64,000 nt of DNA from Earliella scabrosa (Eukaryota > Basidiomycota > Agaricomycetes > Polyporales > Polyporaceae): positions 682,001-746,000 of the forward strand of contig JABYQQ010000010.1 of the NCBI GenBank assembly GCA_022605405.1, in the 5' to 3' direction. Made by a program: the position numbers and the translations under genes. Positions 34,936 through 46,423 of the stretch are shown here, one piece after another; positions within the stretch are counted from its first letter, which is position 1, and each line of letters starts with the position of its first letter. Below the pieces are notes generated by a model. It saw only the letters and a list, made by a program, of their open reading frames with translations, was not told where the DNA came from and searched no databases.

Positions 34936-36443
34936 ATGGCGCGGAACGTGTTCTCCGTCCCCATCTTCTTCATCGTCTTCCGCGAGACCCTCGAGGCCGC
35001 CATCATCATCTCCGTCCTCCTCGGTCTCGTCGAGCAGATCGTCCACCAAGACCCCGCGCTCATCCCCGGCACCGTCTCCTCCGCCTCGGGCACCACCACA
35101 CAAGACAAGGAGAAGGAGAAGGAGAAGGCACGCCCGCAAGTCGAGAAGTCCGGCAGCTCCGACTCTAACGAGGGCCTCTCGACCCAACCGGAGCTCACGA
35201 ACGGTTCGCAAACGGATGAGGAGCCCCCGGTCGACACGAAGCCGCTCCTGCGCAAGATGCGTCTTTACATCTTTGCGGGAGCGTTCCTCGGTCTGTTCAT
35301 AGCGCTCGCCATTGGCGCCGCGTTCATCGCCGTCTGGTTCACCCAGGCGAGCGACTTGTGGGCAAAGTCCGAAGAGCTCTGGGAAGGTGCGTTCTCGACA
35401 GTCTTACGCACCTTCGGCCTTGGTTGACTTAGGTCAAACATAGGTGTCTTTGAGCTGGTTGCTTCGCTCATTATCTTCGTCATGGGTGTGAGCATGCTCA
35501 AGATGGACCGCGCCAAGGCAAAGTGGCGGGTTAAGCTGCAGCGCGCGTTCGCCGGTCAAGGTCAGTTACCGGCGTCGCTGATGGCTGACCAGACCTAACT
35601 GACCATGCTCTTGCAGCGGTTGACAGGGGTGCAAAAACGGGCAAGTACGTGCTGTTCATCCTGCCGTTGATCACCGTACTCCGTGAAGGTCAGCTCTCTC
35701 CCCCTATCACCAACACCGTGCCTACACTGACCTGCGCATTGTAGGCATGGAGGCTGTTGTCTTCGTCGGCGGTGTGTCCCTTGGTCAGCCAGCCACGGCC
35801 ATTCCCATCGCCGCGATCGTCGGCCTAGTCTGCGGCCTCGTCTGCGGCTACTTGATCTATGCCTTCGCAAGCCGAACCAGTAAGCCTCCCGCTGGCGTCG
35901 AGACGGGCGGACAAACTTACCGCGCAATGCAGCTCTGACCGTCTTCATGATCGTCATGACCAACTTCCTCCTCCTCATCGGCGCCGGCCTCTTCTCCAAG
36001 TCCGTCTGGGCGTTCCAAACGAACGCCTTCAACCATCTGTACGTCGTCCCCTCCTTCCCACTCCCACTCACACCGACCCATTTTGCACCAGGCTCGGCGC
36101 GGACGTCGACGACGCGGGCGGCGACGGCCCCGGTTCGTTCGACGTGCGCGGCAACGTGTGGCACCTCGACTGCTGCAACCCCGAGAACCGATTCGACTCG
36201 GACGGCTGGACGATCTTCTCCGCGATCTTCGGGTGGACGAACAGCGCGACGATCGGGTCGGTGCTCGCATACGTCTTCTACTGGCTCGCCGTCGTCGTCA
36301 CGCTCGTGAGCATGAAGTTCACAGAGGGCCGCACGAAGCTGCTGGGCAAGGAGTCGGCGATGGGGCGGAGGCGCCGTGAGCGCAAGGAGGCGGCTGAGGC
36401 GGGGCTGCCAGCGCCTGTGGCTGTGGCTGCTTCTTCGTCTTGA
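34936..36443 (+). CDS. FTR1: High-affinity iron permease FTR1
   Basis: Six exons (34936-35386, 35444-35560, 35617-35688, 35745-35879, 35933-36038, 36092-36443), 410 residues. The N-terminal helix carries the iron-binding RETLEAA motif (family REGLE), and a later helix carries LREGMEAVVFVGGVS (second REGLE-type site). Six to seven membrane helices in total. A hydrophilic Lys/Glu-rich loop (about residues 50-105) separates helices 2 and 3. Late features: a lumenal loop NVWHLDCCNPEN and a membrane-proximal Arg/Ala tail. It transports Fe(III) made by FET3 across the plasma membrane as a complex (family knowledge). The first motif reads RETLE rather than REGLE, a common fungal variant. No damage. 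Confidence 0.95.
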
Positions 36444-38155
36444 GGGGTGCTTCGAGGAAGGGTTCTTCTTGTGTAGCTACATGCTGCGTGGCGAGCCAAT
36501 CGTTAGGCCGCACGACAGGTGTAGAGACGACCGGTTATGCGATCACCATTAATGTATGCATACTGCAGGGAGCATTGACCATTCGAAAGACAATGTACCG
36601 GAATATCTGGTTGAATCTTTCCAGAGAGTGAACATGCGCCTGCGACAGAGACACAATAATGCATCCATACCTCTCCTCAAGCCTACACCGAGTCGCTCGT
36701 TCGGTGTGGAGGTGTCACTCACAGAGGTCGATCCTCCTGGCAGGTCCATGGGAACGCAGCCTACGAGCAGAACGCCATGGGGCCTCTCTTCGACCGCACT
36801 CTGTGCCCCGTGCTGCACTGGCACGCACGCAAGTGCCGAAACGCTATTCCTGTACATCTTCCGAAGCACCCCCATCCTCAGCCGTGGCATAACAGCGACA
36901 GAACAAGAACGGCAACGCACCCACGCACCGTCGCGCTTCGCGCGCATCTGATCGAACCACCGGTCCAATGCAGCATGAGCGATAGAACGTTCGGAAGTCG
37001 ACTGCGTGCATCGTGGCTTGTATATTTGGCGTGTGTGAAAGGAGATGCATTGCGCGAGGTGCTTGTGAGACCCCCTCGGGCGCACTTGACTGTGACGCGT
37101 GTGTGTGTATGTGAGCACGCCAGAACGGGAAGCTGGCGGGCGTATGTGCTCGGTGCCGTGGGGGCGATTGTCGGGAGATTACCTGCATTACTCCGGGCTG
37201 CGCCTGCGCGTGGTTCTGCGGGGCTGGACCTGGCTGTATGCGCTCGGTTCGAACCACGTTCTCCATTTGAGAAGAAGGACGCACCTGCCTGGAAGTCTGA
37301 GGACTGCACGCGCTCGGTTGTCCGACGGAATGGAGATGGAGATAGAGGCATCCAAGATAGCGTCTGGAGTGACTATAGAGTGTGAGAGTGTGGGAGAAGG
37401 GGGGGGGTGCGTACGCTGTGCGCAGTCTAAGCTTGTTCGTCCGGGGTGGGAGTCCGTTCTATATCTTATCTGATAACGAGAGAGCACTCTCATGCATCGC
37501 TGTGAACGTTGCTGGCCGCATGCACTCGTGGTTGTCCTCTTGACCCCGGAACTGTGTTCGTACGACCCAGGTATGCGCTCTCCTGAGAGTCGAGGTGAAC
37601 GTGGTGTAGTTCGGCCAACTGATCCATGACCTCATGGGCTAGAGATCGGGGAAACGTACCGGTTCATGAACCTCCCAACCACAATGCTACCGCACACGAC
37701 TGAGGGAATTGTGAGAGGCTGCTCGACGGCCCCGGCAGTTACTGATGCCTCCATGCGTGTTCGCGTGGCGTGGCATAGTTGCGATGCTCATTTTTAGGGC
37801 CTCTGAGGTCGTGGTCTCTTGTCGTAGCACAGTATGCAAGTTGCAGGGAGCACGCTGTTATTGCACCTAGGAGCGATCGACGAGATAGCACAGACAACGA
37901 CTGGACAACGAGTAGAACGAATGGAAGAGTAACATAGGCGCCCAGGTTGCAGGCACAAACTGACGAGGCCGGGACGGCGGACCAGGGCGGACCGCGTTGA
38001 CAGCGTTCGTTTTGTGGTGCTCTGATTCTTTCAGTTTGACCACCATCCTCCACGTCGGCCCTCCAGGCAACTCTCGTATCCTTCCATGTTGTTGTACAGG
38101 TACATTCGGCAAAGCACAGGTGTCTAGTCAAACGCAAACATCTCCCCGACTGCTG
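36444..38155. other. Large spacer, no supported gene
   Basis: 1.7 kb between FTR1 and zinc-finger/RING gene 2. Long ORFs on both strands (for example 36777-37385) lack domains and overlap each other, as expected of GC-rich non-coding DNA. One TTATCTGATAA site lies at 37466-37476. Confidence 0.4.
37466..37476 (+). promoter_or_regulatory. Isolated GATA-type iron-response site, TTATCTGATAA
   Basis: Contains ATCTGATAA, the other allowed form of ATCWGATAA. It is 1 kb downstream of the FTR1 stop, with no gene start near it that I can support. Confidence 0.4.
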
Positions 38156-39552
38156 TCAGTCTGTCGCGAGCTTCAAGAGGATCGTATCCTGGCACACGGG
38201 ACACTTCGTGCGTATCATCAGTTCCGCAGCGATGCATCTATGTATCGTGGTATTGAAGGTCAGTGATGATCTGCGTAGGCGTTTGGAGGTCGATGCTCAC
38301 CGGTGGCAGAACAGATGCCCGCATGGAGTTGCCACCGGAGTGTCACACCGCCTCGAACAGAGGCGACATAGCAGATAACTCGACCTCCGTTCTTCGACGG
38401 GGAAGGGCCTTGATTCACGCGACGTGGGGGCTTCCTCGATGTCCTGGTGCCGCGCGTCTTCGCCCGAGTCTACGGTATGTCCCCTCGTGTCCGTCGTGCC
38501 TCCACTGCCATGTTGTCGGGCATCGTGATGATGGGTACATCGCGTGGATGCGGAGGGCTGCGGCCCGCGGGTCCCTGCTATGACGAGAGTGTTGGGCGGT
38601 CTACGAGCCAGGTGCTTCGTAAGTACGATGTCATGGTGGTTGCGGAGGTTACGCACGGTGAGTTCGACCCCTCGGATGTTGCCTCGGGAGGCGTAATATT
38701 CGATAGATCGATAGAGGAAGATGGCGTCGTGAATCCAGCTGCCGACGGCTCGAGCAACATGTCGTCCACGGGTGCATCGTCGCGGTCTTCCCCGGGCTCT
38801 GCCATAGCATCATCTCCCTCTTCGCTAGTCATCGGTATCGAACCTTCCTTCTTGGCTGCCGGATGAACGCTTGTCTGTGGCTCTCTCTCGATCTTCATCG
38901 GCTCACGACCGTCATATTCAGAGCCATCTTGGTCACCGTCCTCAGGCTTCGGTTACCTGGTCAGCAGTAGCCGTCATCCACGATTACTGATTACGTACGC
39001 TATAAGGAGGGACTTCCAACGTCAACTCCCATCCTGGCTCTACATACTCCGGAAGCCTTTCAGCTTGCAGTAATGGACAAAGCTTGACGTGCTAAGAATC
39101 ATATGCTCCTATTAGCGCCTCTCGCCTATGTACGGAACGGTCCACTCCACGGCATAGCATAGACGAGACTTGCCTCGTGATAATCACTCCATACAGCGAA
39201 ACCGGCCCCGCAAGCACCGCACGGCGTCGGGTGTAACAAAGATCGCACGTAGTGGGTATGAAGATTCATCCCCGGGTAGATCCCACAGGTCCCGCAAAAC
39301 GTTGGGCAAGGCAGGGGCTTGTGGGGCGCCGCAATAGCTCTCGACGTGAGCAACGTAATGCGCGGTTTGTGTCGATGATAGAGCACATACCTCTTTGTGG
39401 GCGTCCTGGAGATGCTACACAGTGTGGAACAAAATCAGAATTAGTGTCCCTATTCTCACACATACAAACCCGAGATGCGGAACCTCCTGCAGCATCGATA
39501 TCCATCCAGCATTACTCCGGTTGATAAGCTTGAAGCAAATGGGACACTGCAT
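38156..39552 (-). CDS. C2H2 zinc-finger / RING protein 2
   Basis: It starts at 39552 with MQCPICFKLINRSNAGW. Exon 39552-39484 and a 24-nt exon 39414-39391 (HLQDAHKE) together make the first finger, with the intron just before its first His. A further module (CGTCGIYPGMNLHTHY, then HPTPCGACGAGF) ends at a GC donor (CACGAG|gcaagt), and the next exon starts HVKLC. An acidic disordered part follows (DDAMAEPGEDRDDAPVDD). The RING is split between an exon ending at 38301 (CRLCSRRCDTPVATPCGHLF, then CHR) and the last exon 38237-38156 (CIAAELMIRTKCPVC). Exons in the middle, roughly 38.45-38.65 and 39.2 kb, are not fully fixed. Shorter than protein 1 and without the U1-like finger at the N-terminus. 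Likely E3 ligase by its RING. Confidence 0.68.
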
Positions 39553-40594
39553 AGGTGCTCAGTACTCAGTGGCGGGGGTTGGTCAGGGGGGTAGCAAGGA
39601 GAGCACAGGAGCGCTTTCCCACGCTGTGCCGTAGATAGTATCGTCTTCGAGCCCCGTTCAAGCAATGAGTTCAATGAAACCATACACCGGCAAAGGAGGG
39701 TATGGACCAACTTTGAAATAATTACAATGCAACAGGGTAGCTTGTCGTAGTACAACTTGTAAGAAGGACTCAACCTTTCAACCGAAATCGGCTCGGAGTG
39801 GCACAATGCAGGGCGAGTGGCACCCGGATCTGGCCGTGATTTCGGGAACGATACACCTACATCGTCTCATTTAATATCAGCCTGGATGATGGGGTGCTCG
39901 GTGCTCGGTGCTCGGTGCTCGGCGCACCTATTGCAGAATTTACATGCTGTGGCGGTTGGTTGATCGCAAGACGGGGATAGCGTCCGTCTCGCCTGCGTAT
40001 GAACGTCGACCAGCACTATGTCGGCCGGCCTTCCTGGAGTGTTGACGATCCTAGTTCATCGAGCGAAACGCAAATGGGTGCGTAACATGGGAACGGGAGA
40101 GGCATGAGGTTGGGCGTTGAGACCAACGGGTGGCCGCCGTGGGATATGATACATGATCGCTTGGGGAAAGTGCGGCTGAGGCTGCAGCCTCTTCTCGACC
40201 GACTTTCATGGTCCTAGGTTCCCGTGCTTGGGGGCCAGTATGAAGGATCGCCTAAGTACTACTTCGTCTAGATCTGGCCTGACACAGAATGATTGGCCAT
40301 GGATCGTGTCGTAATTGCGGTGCATCTATCGAACTAGGTCGCATGCGCGTATGCGCGTAGCATGTATGGATCCGACGCGACTCGATGAGGTAATTCTGAA
40401 CTCAAGCTGTTTTGGGGTGTGGGCGTTCCGAACACTTCATCTCGTGACCTTATACATCCGTACCCGGCTACTCTCCCTAACCATGGACCACTCTGAGACG
40501 ATGAGGTTGACCATCGATGCATTGTATGCTAAGTACGGCGTATGGTAGGTCTTCATGTGAGACTGGCTGATGACCCAATCCGTAAAGGTCCTAC
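39553..40594. other. Spacer with a short tandem repeat
   Basis: About 1 kb, no gene supported. It contains four copies of a 7-bp unit at 39894-39921. Confidence 0.4.
39894..39921 (+). repeat. 7-bp tandem repeat (GTGCTCG) x4
   Basis: Four perfect head-to-tail copies in non-coding DNA upstream of zinc-finger/RING gene 2. Confidence 0.85.
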
Positions 40595-41797
40595 TCAGTC
40601 GAGTGCGACATGTTGCGTTGACACCAGCTCCAGATCACAGGCAGGGCAGATTAGTCGTTTCTTATCTCGAAACGAGTCGACCAAACACCTAAACAACTCG
40701 TCAGTCCAGCTTCACCTATTGTAGACTCAGGCTCGGCGATGGATCCACTTACATGTAGCAGAATAGATGCCCGCATGGAATCACGATGGGCTCTCGGAGA
40801 TCCTGCGAGTTGCGACAGACTCTGCACCTAATGCCGCCTCTTGTAGCTTGTCTTTTTGGGGCGCTGGTTAATGCCGTAGGCGAGAGAGCACGTTTGAGCT
40901 GGTTGTGCGATGTCGTCGGGGTGCCACAGTGGGTACCATGTCTGGTTCTCTTATAAGACAGACGGGCTATACGAACACATAATCACTTACGTCTGTGTCC
41001 CTTTTCCAATCGGAGATATAGTCTTGTCCATTCCTTCGGCTGTCACACATCCCATGTCGAAATCGCGTACTTTGACCGCCGTGCTGGGGCGTCCAGACGT
41101 GGTACTGGCACGAAAACTGGACATATGTATGAACAGTGGTATAGCTTTGACACCTCAACGTACCTCGGGGTGTCTGGTATGGGCTCTGTCGGAAACTCTT
41201 CAGAGTATTCACTCTTGACGGTGTGCATACCTGAAGTGGTACGTTCAAGCGCAGTCTTGTTCGACCTCAACATGTCAGTGGAGCACGGTGGTTATGTAGA
41301 ATAGAGCCAATTCGATGGGAACCCTACGCACCTTCTCGTCTACGTATCCAGCTTGACTTGCATCACAACTCACGACCAGTTCCCCGGGTATTTGGTTTCT
41401 GCTCTGCTTGGGAGCCGAGCCTTGTGAGCTGCAAACTGGTCCTCCTAAACGATACACATTGTCTGCTACCCCTACATTGATTTGAGCATTCGTCTTCAAG
41501 TTTGTACGCTACCGCGCCATGCGGTAAGCCGACTATATCAGGCTGTCAATATTGACAACAGAAACATACCTGCAGGCTCCTCCGCACTGCAGACGCACAA
41601 TCACGAGCTGGGGACTGTTGACACGGTGGCGTCGTTGGAACCTTAGAGGCGGTCGCCAAAGCTTGAGAGTCGATGTTTGAGCAGCATTCCTGTTGCTGGT
41701 GCTTGTCTCTCGCGTGTCTCCGGCGATCTTCGTTGCTGGAGAAGAGCTTCGTGCATTGTGAGCATGGCAGAGTTTTTGAGCGGCGGACCGAGGTCAT
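40595..41797 (-). CDS. C2H2 zinc-finger / RING protein 3
   Basis: Exon 1 (41797-41570) encodes MTSVRRSKTLPCSQCTKLF with one C2H2 finger ending RRRHARDKH. A second exon (41493-41332) is low-complexity. Exons between 41.3 and 40.9 kb are only partly resolved (a Tyr/Pro/Arg-rich stretch around 41.05-41.27 kb). The RING is clear: an exon ending at 40753 codes CRVCRNSQDLREPIVIPCGH, then LFCYM; after an intron with the same position and phase as in its relatives, the last exon 40688-40595 gives CLVDSFRDKKRLICPAC. The final zinc pair reads CPAC instead of CPVC. It is the smallest RING-bearing member, with a single N-terminal finger. Confidence 0.65.
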
Positions 41798-42636
41798 GAG
41801 GTAGGGTTGAGCTGCAATGGGGACGGACGGCAAGGGGGAGGGAAAAACGAACGTGTTGAAAACAAGGATCTCGCTCCACCTCCTTGCCCCCACGGCGATA
41901 CTGACAGCCGCCGAGAGAAGCGCAACTTCTGAAGAAATTAGAGGAAATATCAGGGAAAATGGCATCTTCCCAGACATGTGAGATACAACTGCTCATGTAG
42001 GCATCGTCCAAGGCAGCCTCCCCTCTGCACTTCCATGTAGTCGCTAGACAGTGGTCCTCAGCCTGTTTTGTATTACGGCTCTCAACTCAGCGCGAGGACG
42101 CGACCCAATGGTGACAGACAATGCCGGCACCCCCGTACATAATATGAGGAAGATATTCAGTGAACTCGGCCTGTTTGGAACAATAATGTCGTATGTTCCA
42201 AGACGTGCGGCAAGAGGGAGGTGACCATCAGCGCCCGCCGGCAAGGATGGCGTCTACGGCGATCGAAGGCTGTGACTGAACTTAACCTTAAATGTGGGAC
42301 ACTGTTGAGTACCCTCACTACCTGCCACTCACGCGAGCTGCCGTCTCGTGCTGAGTCCTGCATACGCTCCTGTATGAAATGTACAATTTCTACTCATGAC
42401 CTGCTCTGCGTAAACAACGACGTCCTTACAAAGCCGCTCATTCACTGGCACCGGGTGTCACACATCTGTCACCCGGGCTGTGCATCAACCTTCCCACGCT
42501 TACCTCACAGAGAAGCGATGTAGACGCCTCAACTTTGCTTCCAAGTTCCGCACATCCTGGTACTGTCCTAGGACCATCTATCACTGGGATCATTAATCCT
42601 TCGGCTCGTTCGAGCGCATTCACCCTCAGCTCACGC
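41798..42636. promoter_or_regulatory. Divergent region, zinc-finger/RING gene 3 and F-box gene
   Basis: About 840 bp with no supported gene. It must contain the promoters of both neighbours. Confidence 0.35.
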
Positions 42637-44129
42637 ATGGACTCCAACTGTACCCGATCAATATCCAGCACACTTCTAGCTGAGCCTTGGCTACAGGTTC
42701 TTCAATACCGTCCTCGCATCTCAACCTTTCTATCGTGGTCATGGCTAGGACGTAGAGAGAGCCATCTCCACTACGACATCTTTGAACATATCATGGATAC
42801 CATAGGCAACGCAGAGGAGGCCCAGTGTGCAACTCTTGCAGCTTGCGCACGCGTCTCACGCACCTGGCTTGCCAGAGCCCGATTCAACCTATACAGGCGC
42901 ATCAGGCTTGCTGACCGCGAGAGCGTCGAACAGTTACTCCGAACTATACGCTGTCAAGCGAGTAATGAAAGCTCTCTTGTCTTCTGTACTGAAGAACTCG
43001 AAATCAGCCCTCCCGCTCAATATCAGGATTATCTGCCCTTCGCGCTCCTATCCCCTTATCTCCCAACGCTACGACACTTACATCTTGGCCCAAACATCGA
43101 GTGGCAAAGATACCCTCCTCTTTACCACTCACTCGGAAGATATTTTCGGCAGGTACTGCGCCTCACGGTCAGGATGACGTTCCATACGATCACGGAGATG
43201 TATCGCCTTATCTGGTCATTCCAAGCACTAGAAGAACTCGTCATTCTTACAACGCGCGTCGTACGGCAGATACCACCAGTAGACGAGTACGCCGCCCTGG
43301 AATTGCTGCTCAAAAGCCGGAAGAGACCGGTATGTTCCAGTCTATACAGAACAGTGTTGTCGGTAAGTACCCCCATCCAGTGAGTGGACTCGGACATGTT
43401 CACTTCAACTGCAATTGGGTGTAGGATGTGCTCGAGAACGACTCACAATCTCTATACAACGACCGTCTTCTTCCAAAGGCGATACACAAAAGCTCAGGCG
43501 TGGTCCACCTAACGCTCACGTTGCGTAGATTGGATACCAGTGGCATATCCGGTAAGAACCGAATCACTGGTATGCCCACATACCTTCTCAATATCTGTTT
43601 AGCTCGATCGTTGGAGTACTTCTCGTCTCTCAAAATACTGGAGACTATGCAGCTTGATGTACACGTTGATGGCAACCACAACATGGCACGACACATCAGG
43701 ACTCGTATCCTCCAACCGTTGCTTTCTCGAGTGTCTCCCACAGTGCGACGAATCACGCTCATCGTGCATCCGGCTCTCGACGGCAATTATGGCTTATCCC
43801 GCACCGCCTTCATCAAATTTCTCACCGGTCTTGAGACGTATCTTCAAGCGCCTTTCTCTAATTTTGGGAAATTTCGGGTCAACGTGGTGGACGTGACGAG
43901 GTTCCAGCTGGAATCCGTTCAAGCAGTAGCGCGGGCGCTCTACTTGCCACGGCCGCATAAGCGCAAGAATGAAGTACGAGTGGTTGAAACCCGGCCAATA
44001 TGGCTTGAACAGCTTCGTACACTGTCGCCGGAGCTCCTCCGTGTTCTAGAGTTCAACGTGGAGACCAGTGATAGAAGTGCGTGGGCAATATCATATCTCA
44101 CGTATGTTCTGACTCCTATCCCTGTATAG
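42637..44129 (+). CDS. F-box / leucine-rich-type protein
   Basis: Two exons (42637-43362, 43425-44129), about 476 residues. Near residue 50 an F-box-like stretch reads YDIFEHIMDTIGNAEEAQ, then CATLAACARVSRTWLARARF with YRRIRL, the usual opening of basidiomycete F-box proteins. The remainder has degenerate Leu-rich repeats (LSPYLPTLRHLHLG, ALEELVILTTRV, SLKILETMQLDV). F-box proteins are substrate adaptors of SCF ubiquitin ligases (family knowledge); this large family expands lineage-specifically in Agaricomycetes. The start is chosen at the first ATG before the F-box; the frame is open further upstream without ATG. It lies inside the zinc-finger/RING array on the opposite strand, so two kinds of putative ubiquitin-ligase subunit are interleaved. 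Confidence 0.75.
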
Positions 44130-44390
44130 GCCGGGGCTCCCCGTGGGTATACCATGGACGTGGGGCGTAGTATTGAATATGGTGATATTTCACACTCCCA
44201 CTCATTGCGGTGAGGATAATTCTCAATACTTCGACTTCAGATAGTCCAATTCCGCAAGTCCGATTACTCCGCTGTTGTCCGAACATCTTCCGCCTACCAT
44301 AGGAGTCGGTCCCGTGGGGAGGCAACGAGGGACTTCACGAGCAAAGGAGACTCATTGATTGGGTGTACCGTACGCAGCATTCGTCCTCGG

Positions 44391-46147
44391 CTACGCATCC
44401 AGCCGTACAAAGAGTACTTTAGCGCATACGGGACAGCATGGACTTCGTTCTATCTCCCTAACTATACATCTATGCCGCTAACCATCAGAAGCGAGTATCA
44501 TTCTCACAAATGAACTAGGCACGCACCTGTGACAGAAGATATGTCCGCACATGGTCGCTACCGGCTCGTCGCACGGATCCTTGAAACAGGCTCTGCAATG
44601 CCAGGAAAGGCTCCCGTTTGAGCGCTGGACTGGCTGGCTAACGCGATTTGCGCCTCCCTGTTGGCCCGCCCGGAATTCTTCCCTCGAGCGGCCCTGTTCG
44701 ACGGTCCATGTCGATACGGCGGGCGAGGGCGAAGGACGAGGATGCATAGGCGGAGCATAGAAAGAGCTGATGCGCGGCGTGCACGCCCCGGAGTTCGAGA
44801 CCAAAGGTGGTGTGGGAACCCGGCCTGATGTGGACGAACGACTCGAGTTGCTCAGGTCTTCCGTCATGTTTGAGGTAAGGGTAGTGCGACGCTGCTTCTC
44901 GGTCAAGGGCGGGCTTAACTCGTGTTTGACCGACGAAGCAGATCTACGCTTCGACATAGATCTGACTTCGGTGCCATCGCTTGTGGACATATCCCTAGGG
45001 GTGTCTCCGTCTGGGGTTGACATGAGTGGACCCGGCTTGTCTGCGCTCCCCATGGTTTGTAGATCGCCTGCGTCTCTTGCTAAGTTCTCTGTCGGGGAAG
45101 CGTTGAGATGCACGGCCAGACTATCATTCTACATAGTAGTCAGTGACATATTCTACCAGCGCAGCGGTGAGTTCGTACTGAGTCCGTATGTGGCGCAATA
45201 GGACTGTGAAGAGCACCCGTATCCTCACTTGGCTGATGATGCAAGTCTTCGTGCACCACGAGCGGCTGGTGTCCCTACATCAGCATGGGAGGCGTGTATA
45301 TGAACCGGAGAACACAACAAACCGCTTCATCTGGTAGTAAACTCGTCGAGTTTAACGCCGGGGAAGGTTCTGGTTGTGGATCTTCCTTCGTATCTTCCGG
45401 CCTCTCCCGAAAGCAGTCGTAAAGATGCTGCCACGCAGTGTGAGAAAGACGGTCAAGGCTGTTCGTTATGAGAATTCGACCGATGCTCACCAAATGATAC
45501 TCCTCCTCATCCTTGAAGCCATATCCACATCTTTCGCATTTTGGATGCGGGTCAGACGTTGCGTAGTGCGCTTCGAGGTTCCAGGACGGGAGAATGTGGA
45601 CACCGCATTCGCAGTTGGTGTACGACTTCAAGTGCTGATATTTGGCCGTAGCTGAGCATTCAAATTCTTGCTCCTCATTGCGACGATGTGACATACCTTC
45701 AGCAATACATCCCTGTCCTGATAGTGACACCGACAGACAGGGCAGATCGGGAAGCGGCCATTAAGCATATCTATGGGTTCCATTTCATTGATGTCGTCTT
45801 GATGAACCACTGTTTGAGAGCTCGAAGATGCTGTTGCATGCACGCTCCTGTTATGCTACCGCATGAATGGTCAAAGCACCGTTACATATGTGTCATAGGA
45901 ATAACAGGTAACGTACCGAGTTGAAACTCTCCAAAGTATTGAATGTGATTGAGCATTCGGGGCAGAATAGAAATCTCCGCGGTTCCGCTTGACCTCCTGT
46001 GTCTTTCAAAGGCGTAGAAAATGTGTGCTTCTTCTTCTTCGGTGGAATATCCATCCATTGATGTCCCCCAGTCATCCCATGTTTCTTGCGTTCTCCCCTC
46101 CTCGCGAATACTTGGCGGCATTCATAGCATTCGAACCCGTTGGCCAT
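44391..46147 (-). CDS. C2H2 zinc-finger / RING protein 4
   Basis: Six exons close perfectly: 46147-45917, 45855-45697, 45634-45491, 45427-45323, 45128-44527 and 44469-44391, 439 residues. Start MANGFECYECRQVFARRGER gives a U1-like finger (CYEC, then HGMTGGH). The next fingers are each cut by an intron directly before their first His: CPECSITF|HNRSVH, CPVCRCHYQDRDVLLK|H, CERCGYGF|HLYDC. The module CECGVHILPSWNLEAHYATS, then HPKCERC, recurs in its relatives. A long Ser/Thr/Pro-rich linker precedes the RING (CRACFKDPCDEPVATMCGHI, then FCHR|CIVREIERSPCCPVC), whose intron splits an Arg codon in phase 2. A RING E3 ligase with tandem fingers is inferred; the substrate is unknown. Confidence 0.85.
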
Positions 46148-46423
46148 GTTTGCGTGCTCTGGTAGGTACTGACAACGTATTGCTCACCGTTGACTTCGCA
46201 TCGGAGACTACCGCAGCACTGGAGAAGTCGAAGTCAGCGGTGAGGACGGCCCGGTCATTGGACGCTTCGCGATCACGTGTGCGCGTCTGTAGACGCGTCG
46301 CTTCCTCTCCTGAGCTCGGAACTTGGAGCAAGACAGAGTTTGGGCAAGAAAATGGTTACTGTACATGTCAAGTAGGGCAATACTTTGGAAATTCGAGACT
46401 GTGCCATCTTATACTCAAAGACC

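Noticed and set aside
37235..37247. GGTTCGAACC as a B-box of a tRNA gene
   Set aside because: No A-box at a suitable distance on either strand and no cloverleaf.
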